Origin: Mahella sp.
Lineage (GTDB): Bacteria; Bacillota; Clostridia; Mahellales; Mahellaceae
Reading direction: 5' to 3'
NCBI RefSeq assembly: GCF_020054945.1
Contig: NZ_JAIHAU010000024.1
Location: forward strand, 1-40,590
DNA: 40,590 nucleotides
This document shows, one piece after another, positions 33,581 through 40,590 of the stretch (positions are counted from its first letter, which is position 1; the number at the start of each line of letters is the position of its first letter). A program made the translations under genes and the position numbers. The notes under the pieces are model-generated. The model was not told where the DNA came from and ran no database searches. It was given only the letters and a program-made list of their open reading frames with translations.

Positions 33581-34954
33581 ATGAGTAAAAAGTTTATTAA
33601 AGAAATTAAAGAAACTCCTGTTAATTATGAGTGCGATGTTCTGGTAGCAGGTGGTGGGACTGCCGGTGTAGTGGCTGCATTATCTGCCGCCCGTAATGGA
33701 GCCAACACTATATTGGTCGAGCGCTATGGTTTTTTGGGAGGTACTATGATCAATGGGGCAGGGCCGCTTCATAGTTTTTACAATTTGTATAAAGCGTTTC
33801 CTGGAGCAGAGAAGATTCAAGTTGTACGTGGCCTTCCTAGCGAAATTATCGATCGCCTTGTTGCTTATGGGGGTTCTTACGGCCATTTAGAGCAAGATCA
33901 AGGAGGGGATTATGATTCAGTTATAACATTGATTGATCGTGAGATATTCAAAGAAGTTATCCTTGATATGATGATAGAGGCCGGCGTTCATATTTTGCCT
34001 TATACGATGATAGCTGATGTTATTATGGATGGTAATTCAGTAAAAGGGGTGATCATAGAGGGCAAATCAGGACGTGAGGCTATTTTGACTAATGTTGTTG
34101 TTGATACTACTGGTGATGCCGATGTTGCATTTAAAGCAGGTGCGAACTGTGTCAAAAAACACGAAACCACATCAGTGGGTATGCCATTCGGGATGTGCAA
34201 CGTTGATATAAAGCGCTTAGTTGCATTTTTAGAGGAAAACAACCTCATAACTCAAATTGTTAACGTCGATAAGGATATCAAAGCTGATAATGTTGTGCGG
34301 CTTGGTTTTGACCTCAAAAAGATACCGGTTTTCAAAGAATTTATGGATAAAGATGGGATGTGGGGACCTCTTTGTATAACCTACCATGAAAATGAATGCT
34401 CGTACATAAATTCTGCAAACCTGAGAGCGGTGGATGCTACGGATACTGAAGCTCTTTCAAATGCTGAAATAGCGTTGCGCAAACAGGTTATGACATTGTC
34501 GAGGATGCTCAAGCAGTATATCCCAGGTTTTGAGAAGGCATATGTAAGCTGGACACCGGTGGGTGTAGGCGTTAGATATACTCGTGTTGTAGAGTGCGAA
34601 CACGATATGACGCTCGATGAAATAATAAATTGTGCCCGCTTCGATGATGAAGTCATGCTTTATGGTTTCCATGATTGTGCGCCTAGGATCATGATTAAAA
34701 ATGCAGGTTACTATGGTATTCCATACCGTGCCTTATTGCCCAAAAAGATTGATGGTTTGCTAGTCGCTGGCCGTATGATCACTAGCGATTGGGCTGCGCA
34801 TATGTCTACGCGCAATACCGTATCATGCATGGCGCAAGGTGAGGCGGTAGGAGCTGCTGCTGCGCTATGTGCGAAATACGATGTTAATCCGCGCGAATTA
34901 GATGTTCAACTTTTGCGAGAAGCCCTTGTTGATCAAGGTGTATTCCTCGGTTAG
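33581..34954 (+). CDS. FAD-dependent oxidoreductase
   Basis: The protein has the FAD-binding Rossmann motif VLVAGGGTAGVVAALSAARNG (about residues 20-40) followed by ERYGFLGGTM, as in the FAD_oxidored group. The C-terminal GLLVAGRMITSDWAAHMSTRN and MAQGEAVGAAAALCA segments complete the cofactor site. The ATG at 33581 is used: GGTGA lies six bases upstream, and a TTG one codon earlier is less likely. Family members are often found in glycan-degradation clusters, but the substrate is unknown. It ends the sugar island and is followed by a strong terminator. Confidence 0.85.
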   Translation: MSKKFIKEIKETPVNYECDVLVAGGGTAGVVAALSAARNGANTILVERYGFLGGTMINGAGPLHSFYNLYKAFPGAEKIQVVRGLPSEIIDRLVAYGGSYGHLEQDQGGDYDSVITLIDREIFKEVILDMMIEAGVHILPYTMIADVIMDGNSVKGVIIEGKSGREAILTNVVVDTTGDADVAFKAGANCVKKHETTSVGMPFGMCNVDIKRLVAFLEENNLITQIVNVDKDIKADNVVRLGFDLKKIPVFKEFMDKDGMWGPLCITYHENECSYINSANLRAVDATDTEALSNAEIALRKQVMTLSRMLKQYIPGFEKAYVSWTPVGVGVRYTRVVECEHDMTLDEIINCARFDDEVMLYGFHDCAPRIMIKNAGYYGIPYRALLPKKIDGLLVAGRMITSDWAAHMSTRNTVSCMAQGEAVGAAAALCAKYDVNPRELDVQLLREALVDQGVFLG

Positions 34955-34982
34955 CTATATTCTTATCTCTCTTTTGAAATAC

Positions 34983-35012
34983 AACCGGTCTGATACTGAG
35001 GCCGGTTTTTTT
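34983..35012 (+). terminator. Intrinsic terminator of the sugar island
   Basis: AACCGGTCT (34983-34991) pairs with AGGCCGGTT (34999-35007), nine pairs with one G-U, loop GATACTG, followed by a run of T residues to 35012. It stops the operon ahead of the convergent yhaO-like gene. Confidence 0.88.
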
Positions 35013-35058
35013 AATATGCTCGGCATCAGACGATGGTTTGATAGTGAAAGCCCATTTA

Positions 35059-36213
35059 TTACGGGTCCTGCAATAGCGCCTGTAACCCCATGTATAAGGC
35101 ATGGCGTAGTACCTGCTGCTGATCGCCTGCGGCGGTGTTTAATGCATCTTCCATATATTCTATGAATCGGCCTATTATATCATCCCTGTGCTGTTCTTTT
35201 ATATACTCGAGGTCGTAATCGGGGACGGTCTGGTCTACCACGGATATGCTGAAATATTGCTCCTTCAAATCGTCTATTATATCAGCCATGCTCTGTTTAA
35301 GCTGCGGATCCAACCGGCCGGTGAAGGTGAGCGTATATAGATTGAAAGAGCGGTTTTGCGGGCTATCCGAGTCCAGTATGCGTTTTGCCACATCCTCGCT
35401 TGTCTGGGCACCGTCCAATGATATTGTCGCGTTTATATAACGCCTTTTGGCTATCGGTATCAGCTCTATACAAGCAGCGTTTTTATCAAGGCGACCGGAT
35501 ATAATGCCATGGTATCCCGTTTCGCTGCTGTCCAGCGGCTCTATGCTGCCTGCATAGGCCGCTAAAACATCCGTAATAGAGCCGGTGGCATCCAAAGGCT
35601 GTATATGGCCGCTTGCATGGAAGGCATACGGCCTGTGTATGTGTCCCAAGGCTACGTAATCCATGTGCCATCCTATCATTTGTTGTATGGCGATGGGTAA
35701 ATACGGCGATGATGAGGATTGCATCAAAGCGTCGCCATGTATGACGGCTACATTGATCCTCGATGTATCTGTCGGGCCAACATCAATACAATTATCGTAT
35801 ATTTCGGGCCTATCCCACCCGAATCCATATACCGATATAGGCATGTCGGGCAGGTCTATGCGCTCGATAGATGGCGTTGTGAATATATGCACGTTGGGAG
35901 GCCATGGCCAATTTATGTAAAAGGACCTGCTGTGCACATAATCGTGATTGCCCGGCGATATAAATATGCGCGTCCCGGCGACGCCGGCAAATGAGCGGCT
36001 TATATCGGCTATTACCGGCCGGGTGATATACTCATTTTCAAAAAGATCGCCTGTTATAAATAACAACGGTATATGCTGATCTTCCGCCATTTTCAATACA
36101 GCCTTCAGTGTATCTATAATATCCTGACGTCGCTGACGTGCTATGAACGAAGGCAAGCTCTTAAAAGGCGTGGCTATATGCAGGTCGCCTATTTGCATAA
36201 ACGGTATTTGCAT
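35059..36213 (-). CDS. YhaO/SbcD-like metallophosphoesterase (DNA nuclease)
   Basis: The 384-residue protein has the Mre11/SbcD metal series: IGDLHI (D10, H12), ITGDLFE, SPGNHDYVH, IHGD and ALGHIH. SbcD-type proteins are Mn-dependent nucleases that work with SMC-type ATPases. The YhaN-like ATPase at 20,563-22,461 is the natural partner; in Bacillus the two genes are adjacent, here they are far apart. The ATG overlaps the histidine kinase stop (TGATG), so it is translated as the third gene of the two-component operon. Confidence 0.85.
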   Translation of the reverse strand: MQIPFMQIGDLHIATPFKSLPSFIARQRRQDIIDTLKAVLKMAEDQHIPLLFITGDLFENEYITRPVIADISRSFAGVAGTRIFISPGNHDYVHSRSFYINWPWPPNVHIFTTPSIERIDLPDMPISVYGFGWDRPEIYDNCIDVGPTDTSRINVAVIHGDALMQSSSSPYLPIAIQQMIGWHMDYVALGHIHRPYAFHASGHIQPLDATGSITDVLAAYAGSIEPLDSSETGYHGIISGRLDKNAACIELIPIAKRRYINATISLDGAQTSEDVAKRILDSDSPQNRSFNLYTLTFTGRLDPQLKQSMADIIDDLKEQYFSISVVDQTVPDYDLEYIKEQHRDDIIGRFIEYMEDALNTAAGDQQQVLRHALYMGLQALLQDP

Positions 36214-37628
36214 CAGTTCACCTCCCGGTACAAGGGCAAATAGAAGGCAAAAGCAGTGCCTTGGTCCGGCTGGCTTTTTACAGTTATATCAGAGCCATGG
36301 GCGGCCAATATGCCACGGGCAATGGTCAACCCCAAGCCGGTACCCTTTTTATTGTTTTTTCCCGTGTAAAACTTGTCGAATATATGCGGCAGATCATCTG
36401 GCGATATGCCGCGACCGGTGTCGCTTACCTGTATAAAGGCTTTGTCGCCGCGTTTTTCGGCCGATACTATAATGCGGCCATGTGGCGGAGTATGGTTTAT
36501 AGCGTTTTGTATGAGATTATAGAGTACTTGCTCTATGCGGCCTTCATCGGCGAGTACGATTATATTATCATCGGCAGAAGCTTTCAGCTCTATCTGATTT
36601 TTAGCTGCTGCAGCTTCAAATCGCCAGCAGATATCATTTATACTTTGACTTATGCTGAAAGGATGGGGATTTATGGACAGCGATCCTGACTCCAACTGCG
36701 ACAGATCCAGCAGATCGCTGACCAGCTTTTGCAGCCTGGCAGCCTCATCGAGGATGATATCCACATACTGCTTTTGTTGCTCCGGATCTTTGACCACACC
36801 ATCTTTTAAGGCCTCGCTATATCCGCGGATCAATGATAGCGGTGTACGCAGTTCGTGCGATACATTGGCGATGAGATCGCGGCGCATCTGATCCAACTTA
36901 GCCAGCTCGGACGACATATAATTTATAGCCGAGGCTAACTGCCCCAGTTCATCCTCGCCTTTTATATTCACTTTTTTGTCGAAATGGCCGGCAGCTATAT
37001 CTAAAGTTACGTTTCTCATTGCGGTGAGAGGACGCGATATATAGTTGGAAAGCCATAACGCAAATAGCATGGCTATAAGCATGAGTATTATAGCCAGCCA
37101 AAGCGTGCGCATGTTTATAACCGATACGGTGCTGCGCAGGGTTTCGGCCGGCACATGCATAACCACCGCACCTGCAATCTGCTGTTCTATCAGTATCGGC
37201 GTGGCGGCCACTATATTCTCGGTATAGCGCATGGGCATATTGCTCTTGTATACGACGGTATTTCCGGATAATAATTGTGAATAATCACTGCGCGACAGCA
37301 TGGTGGGATTATGCCCTCGCCCGTTCATCATGCCCATCATTCCTCCAGATTGGCCTTGCACAAGATCGTCGCGGCTCAATATGGTTATGCTGGCGTTTAA
37401 AAAACGTGAGATCATGCTCACCTGTTGCTCGATTTCAGCGGAGCTTTGGGCAGATTTTATCATTGACGCCAATTGTTGGGCGTTTGCGGCCATTTGTTGA
37501 GCCTGCTGATCAAAATAAAAGCCCTGCATTAGCTGCCACTGGAATATCATGAATACGGCAAAGATCAATATTATGAGCAGTGATATAGAGATCCATAACC
37601 GCATGTAAAGGTTTTTAAACCGGATCAT
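36213..37628 (-). CDS. Sensor histidine kinase
   Basis: The 471-residue protein has a membrane helix at about 11-33, an extracytoplasmic sensor of about 140 residues, a second helix at about 176-197, a HAMP domain, the phospho-acceptor H258 in NVSHELRTPL, and ATPase boxes NLIQNAINHT, DTGRGISPDDL and GTGLGLTIA. The sensor contains a Gly/Met-rich patch (95-106, GGMMGMMNGRGH) like the C-terminus of the divergent DUF2680 protein. It overlaps the response regulator by 14 bases. It probably senses envelope or metal stress; the ligand is unknown. Confidence 0.92.
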   Translation of the reverse strand: MIRFKNLYMRLWISISLLIILIFAVFMIFQWQLMQGFYFDQQAQQMAANAQQLASMIKSAQSSAEIEQQVSMISRFLNASITILSRDDLVQGQSGGMMGMMNGRGHNPTMLSRSDYSQLLSGNTVVYKSNMPMRYTENIVAATPILIEQQIAGAVVMHVPAETLRSTVSVINMRTLWLAIILMLIAMLFALWLSNYISRPLTAMRNVTLDIAAGHFDKKVNIKGEDELGQLASAINYMSSELAKLDQMRRDLIANVSHELRTPLSLIRGYSEALKDGVVKDPEQQKQYVDIILDEAARLQKLVSDLLDLSQLESGSLSINPHPFSISQSINDICWRFEAAAAKNQIELKASADDNIIVLADEGRIEQVLYNLIQNAINHTPPHGRIIVSAEKRGDKAFIQVSDTGRGISPDDLPHIFDKFYTGKNNKKGTGLGLTIARGILAAHGSDITVKSQPDQGTAFAFYLPLYREVN

Positions 37629-38298
37629 CGAATTTGTATCCCACCCCCCATACAGTAGCTATGTAACGGCCATAATCGCCTAACTTGGCGCGTAGGTTTT
37701 TGACATGCGCGTCTACCGTACGCGAATCGCCATAAAAATCATATCCCCATACGTGATGCAGCAGTTGTTCGCGTGAAAACACCTGTCCGGGATGGGAGGC
37801 CATGAAAAAGAGCAGATCGAATTCCTTCGGAGTAAGAATGATATCTTGGTCGTTTATGGCTACCCGACGCGACAATGGCTCTATTGATAAATTTCCATAC
37901 CTGATCACATGATCCTGCGCGTTCGTGTTACCGTGGCTGCGTTTCAGCAAAGCTTTTACACGGGCCACCAGTTCTTTTGGGCTGAACGGCTTTACTACAT
38001 AATCGTCCACGCCCAGATCGAAGCCGAAAAGTTTATCGTTTTCTTCGCCGCGGGCGGTGAGCATTATAATAGGTACTTGAGAGGCTTGCCTTATCTGACG
38101 GCATACCGTCCATCCGTCTACATGAGGTAGCATCACATCGAGTATCACAAGGTCTGTCGGATACTGCTCAAAGAGCTCGAGGGCTTGCTGTCCATCAGAA
38201 GCCTCTAGCACCTCAAATCCTTCGTTTTGCATATAAAGGTACAATAATTGCCGCATCCTTTCTTCATCCTCTACCACCATTATTCTGAAACCAGCCAT
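37615..38298 (-). CDS. OmpR/PhoB-family response regulator
   Basis: The 227-residue product has a receiver domain with the acidic pair in VVEDEE, phospho-acceptor Asp in VILDVMLPHVDGW and conserved Lys in VVKPFSPKE, then a winged-helix DNA-binding domain (LTPKEFDLLFFMASHPGQVFSREQ, YGDSRTVDAHV). The ATG at 38298 has GAGGAG six bases upstream; an ATG 29 codons earlier lacks family similarity. It is the first gene of the operon with the kinase and the YhaO-like protein, and is divergent from the DUF2680 gene, a likely target. Confidence 0.93.
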   Translation of the reverse strand: MAGFRIMVVEDEERMRQLLYLYMQNEGFEVLEASDGQQALELFEQYPTDLVILDVMLPHVDGWTVCRQIRQASQVPIIMLTARGEENDKLFGFDLGVDDYVVKPFSPKELVARVKALLKRSHGNTNAQDHVIRYGNLSIEPLSRRVAINDQDIILTPKEFDLLFFMASHPGQVFSREQLLHHVWGYDFYGDSRTVDAHVKNLRAKLGDYGRYIATVWGVGYKFDDPV

Positions 38299-38329
38299 AT
38301 CAGACTCCTCACTAGTTTGATCGTACACT

Positions 38330-38338
38330 ATTATAGCA
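38330..38338 (-). promoter_or_regulatory. Extended -10 promoter of the two-component operon
   Basis: On the minus strand TGC-TATAAT (TATAAT at 38330-38335) forms an extended -10 about 32 bases before the response-regulator ATG. No good -35 is seen, which is usual for extended -10 promoters. Confidence 0.55.
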
Positions 38339-38428
38339 TATTTTACGCTTTCTTCACAGTTCCATAAAACTTTCTTCATGTCCATGCGTTAATATATAAT
38401 TGAAAACAGAAACGGGAGGTGAAAAGCG

Positions 38429-38827
38429 ATGAACAAAAAAGTATTTATGATAGTAGCCGTAATAGCAGTGCTCATAGTAGCGGCCACCACTGCTTTGGCA
38501 GCTGATGATCAGCCGACGGTGCAGCAACCTGCACAGAGCGCTGATGTTCAGCTTACGCCACAGCAACAGCAGGAGATAGATTCGCTATATGAGCAGATGC
38601 AGGATATACGCAACGAGATTATTGACAAATATGCTGAATACGGTGCTATAACCGAAGCTCAGGCCGAACAGGCTAAGGCCAACAGCGAGGCTATGACAGA
38701 GCGCATGAAAGAGCGAGCGGCTGATGGCTTTGTAGGTTGCGGAGCAGGCTACGGAATGATGGGCGGTAGAGGCCGCGGAGCCGGCTTTGGAGCTGGTTTC
38801 GGCAACAATGCGGGTACAGTACAATAA
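38429..38827 (+). CDS. Secreted DUF2680-type protein with Gly/Met-rich tail
   Basis: The 132-residue protein has a signal peptide (about 1-24, cleavage after ALA), then a helical region with the DUF2680 pattern LTPQQQQEIDSLYEQMQDI followed by IIDKYAEYGAITEAQAEQAK (42-83), found also in Bacillus YckD. The C-terminus is Gly-rich (GYGMMGGRGRGAGFGAGF, about 107-124). GGGAGGTG precedes the ATG. It is divergent from the two-component operon and may be its target or feedback ligand. The function of DUF2680 is unknown. Confidence 0.8.
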   Translation: MNKKVFMIVAVIAVLIVAATTALAADDQPTVQQPAQSADVQLTPQQQQEIDSLYEQMQDIRNEIIDKYAEYGAITEAQAEQAKANSEAMTERMKERAADGFVGCGAGYGMMGGRGRGAGFGAGFGNNAGTVQ

Positions 38828-38836
38828 CATAATGAT

Positions 38837-38866
38837 AAAATAGCCGGGCATTTACCCGGCTATTTT
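38837..38866. terminator. Bidirectional terminator
   Basis: AAAATAGCCGGG (38837-38848) pairs perfectly over 12 bp with CCCGGCTATTTT (38855-38866) around a CATTTA loop. A and T tracts on both sides let it end both the DUF2680 transcript and the convergent HIRAN gene, whose stop codon lies within the stem. Confidence 0.92.
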
Positions 38867-39708
38867 ACTGCCATCTTAATGGCGATAGCATCATCGGGTT
38901 TTTGTTCTCCCGGTAATATGGCTGCTATGATACCGGTATAACTTACGCCATGGCGCATGTGAAAGGCTATGGCCGATGCTATCTGGCGCGGTATATATGC
39001 TATATCTGAGCCGTAATCGGTATATATATGCACTGCATTGGGGTCGTGGATGTTATTGGGCTCGGCCTCGAATACGACGGGTTGACCGACGTCAAGGTAT
39101 TTCATTGCACTGAAACGCCCGTCGTGACTCATGCCGGCGGGATGGACATAGAATTCACATCCCGGCGTGCCATAGATGCGCTTAGGATCTTGTTCAGGCA
39201 AATCCAAAAAATCAGCGGTCAAAAATGGCAGGTTCCTGTTCTTATGCCAATTGCCATAGTCGGCCTCGGCGAGCAGATTCAAGCGCATGTCATCGGTCAA
39301 TACCCTCTGCAATAAGTGGCTTTCCGATAGCGAAAGGCTATCGCCGTCGATGATATCCAGAGCCAGCCATACAGCACCGCACCATATATACGGGAAAGCA
39401 GTGCCTATACCGTGTACGCGCTGTTTCCACAAGACGTGTTTATCGCTGCTGTTTGCATGGCCTATATATTCCAGAATATAAAAGCCTTTGGCCGGCGGGT
39501 TGTATATACTTTCCTCTGCTTGCCCCACCTCGTCGCGCAGCAGCTTTTTATAATATGCCATGTCGATTATGCCGTCTTTTTGCCTCTCTTCCAGATCAAT
39601 GACCTCAAATCCCTCGTCGCTTATAGGTCGCAATACCGCTGTCCATGCGGTGGCGCTGTCGTTCAACATGTCTGAACCGCCCAACCATAGCTTGTAATCG
39701 TTGTTCAT
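38860..39708 (-). CDS. HIRAN-domain protein with unassigned N-terminal region
   Basis: The C-terminal ~90 residues contain a HIRAN pattern (VVFEAEPNNIHDPNAVHIYT, then DIAYIPRQIASAIAFHM), a fold that binds 3'-ends of single-stranded DNA and is found in some helicases and as a lone domain in bacteria. The first ~190 residues, with IWCGAVWLALDIIDGDS, match no family I recognise. No helicase or nuclease motif is present. The ATG at 39708 has GGAGG seven bases upstream and is preferred to an ATG 13 codons earlier. The product has 282 residues. Confidence 0.7.
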   Translation of the reverse strand: MNNDYKLWLGGSDMLNDSATAWTAVLRPISDEGFEVIDLEERQKDGIIDMAYYKKLLRDEVGQAEESIYNPPAKGFYILEYIGHANSSDKHVLWKQRVHGIGTAFPYIWCGAVWLALDIIDGDSLSLSESHLLQRVLTDDMRLNLLAEADYGNWHKNRNLPFLTADFLDLPEQDPKRIYGTPGCEFYVHPAGMSHDGRFSAMKYLDVGQPVVFEAEPNNIHDPNAVHIYTDYGSDIAYIPRQIASAIAFHMRHGVSYTGIIAAILPGEQKPDDAIAIKMAVK

Positions 39709-39830
39709 GATAATGCCTCCGTTTCTTTCATACTTATATATTAGCACGCGGCGATATTATAACGGTTGCATATCATATAAAATCCAGAAATATGATAACA
39801 TCATATTAATTTCATGTTTCATATATGCTC

Positions 39831-40484
39831 TTAGCTCATGTTAAAAATTAAGTCGCTTTGTTCCCGAATATTTAATTCCTTAAAATACCGATTCTCCAAT
39901 GGTATCCATTCATAAAGAAATCTTTTTAGCATAGAAGCCCCATTTCTTTTTAGGATTCGGAGACTTTGCTCTTTTTCATCAATATACAAAAAGATCTTCA
40001 GATCATAATTGTTTATTAAAGTTGGGTGCATACTGTAAGAACCCTCGATAATATTAAGTTTTTTCGGAATTACTGATACTGACTGCCTAAAAGCCTTTTG
40101 TTTGCAGTCGTATATGTTATATTGAAATTCACGTTTGCTATGTAATCCGTTAATTACTTCCTGCTTAAATCGAACATAATCTACATTTCCACCCACTTCT
40201 TTTAAACGCTCTTCTGTCTTAAGTTCAGGAGTTAGGAAGAAATCATCCATATGAAATATGTTACAGTCATATACGCTGCTTATCAAAGAGGCCAGGGTGC
40301 TTTTCCCAGCACCACTGTTCCCGTCAATGGCTACATTAACTGTATCATGTGATTCCATCAAAGAATCGATTCTGCAGAATATCTCAAAAAAGTCGCGGTA
40401 TTCCTCCTCTAATTTCTGCAAACTGTCATTTTCATTTTCAATCAGGGGCCGGTCGGTGTATTTCATACTCAATTTATCACACAT
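39831..40484 (-). CDS. Uridine-kinase-like P-loop NTPase
   Basis: The 217-residue protein has Walker A IDGNSGAGKST (53-63), a HMDDFF segment like the uridine-kinase substrate site, and EGSYSMHP as in the family's second acidic motif. It likely phosphorylates a nucleoside or a related small molecule. The ribosome site is weak; an ATG at residue 7 is another possible start. The gene is more AT-rich than most of the window and uses ATT/AAT codons more, which suggests a different origin. No neighbour on its strand is close enough to infer a pathway. Confidence 0.75.
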   Translation of the reverse strand: MCDKLSMKYTDRPLIENENDSLQKLEEEYRDFFEIFCRIDSLMESHDTVNVAIDGNSGAGKSTLASLISSVYDCNIFHMDDFFLTPELKTEERLKEVGGNVDYVRFKQEVINGLHSKREFQYNIYDCKQKAFRQSVSVIPKKLNIIEGSYSMHPTLINNYDLKIFLYIDEKEQSLRILKRNGASMLKRFLYEWIPLENRYFKELNIREQSDLIFNMS

Positions 40485-40590
40485 CTTCTATAAGAGCTAA
40501 TTGCGTTGTTTGAAAAGGCGGATAAATAGCGTTTTAGCAGGTATAGGAGAAAATATTTTACCCCATGCACATGCCTAAAATTAGCGTGGT
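40485..40590. other. Right-edge intergenic DNA
   Basis: No coding frame, hairpin or promoter is evident in these last 106 bases. They may hold the promoter of the kinase-like gene. Confidence 0.4.

Noticed and set aside
1-40590. CRISPR array linked to the Cas9-like nucleases
   Set aside because: No regularly spaced direct repeats exist; the nucleases are IscB, which use omega-RNA rather than a CRISPR array.

Overview
The window reads as a chromosomal segment of a Gram-positive, spore-forming, flagellated member of the Firmicutes, most likely a clostridial or thermoanaerobacterial organism. The evidence is a spoIIID-mbl block next to spoIIQ and the flagellar rod/hook genes flhO-flhP, an LCP wall-polymer transferase, YhaN/YhaO-type proteins, AGGAGG ribosome sites with frequent TTG/GTG starts, and heavy use of ATA codons. 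The species is an inference from style and synteny, not from a database match.

Region 1 (1-7,560) is a surface-polysaccharide locus interrupted by two IscB elements. Each has an RNA-guided RuvC/HNH nuclease of the Cas9-ancestor family, an upstream omega-RNA-like structured region and an IS200/IS605-style right-end hairpin. Neither carries a TnpA transposase. The first element is cut by the left window edge and abuts a membrane nucleotide-sugar dehydratase gene (CapD/EpsC type). An LCP protein with an acidic tail and a LacI regulator follow. The second element is complete and lies between lacI and the next operon.

Region 2 (7,588-14,053) is a tightly packed housekeeping operon: Gfo/Idh/MocA oxidoreductase, cyclase-family hydrolase, metallophosphoesterase, S-adenosylhomocysteine hydrolase, MTA/SAH deaminase and PepV-like dipeptidase. 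The hydrolase and deaminase overlap, which suggests S-adenosylmethionine by-product recycling through S-inosylhomocysteine. A hidden 54-residue membrane peptide with its own terminator lies on the opposite strand.

Region 3 (14,496-23,700) holds a gluzincin-like peptidase, murA, mbl, spoIIID, a SpoIIQ-like LytM protein that stops before its last zinc motif, flhO-flhP behind overlapping sigma-A/sigma-D promoters, a YhaN-like SMC ATPase and a family 4 glycosyltransferase.

Region 4 (23,701-34,954) is accessory. It contains a 215-bp foldback palindrome, an IclR regulator divergent from a glyoxylate-carboligase-like enzyme with a consensus promoter and palindromic operator, a decayed IS, and a sugar-uptake island (binding protein, two permeases, an 851-residue putative glycoside hydrolase, an FAD oxidoreductase). 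The island has more ATT-type codons than its surroundings.

Region 5 (34,955-40,590) returns to the host style: a response regulator-histidine kinase-YhaO operon, a divergent secreted DUF2680 protein, a HIRAN-domain protein, and a lower-GC uridine-kinase-like gene. No tRNA, rRNA, CRISPR array or riboswitch was recognised.
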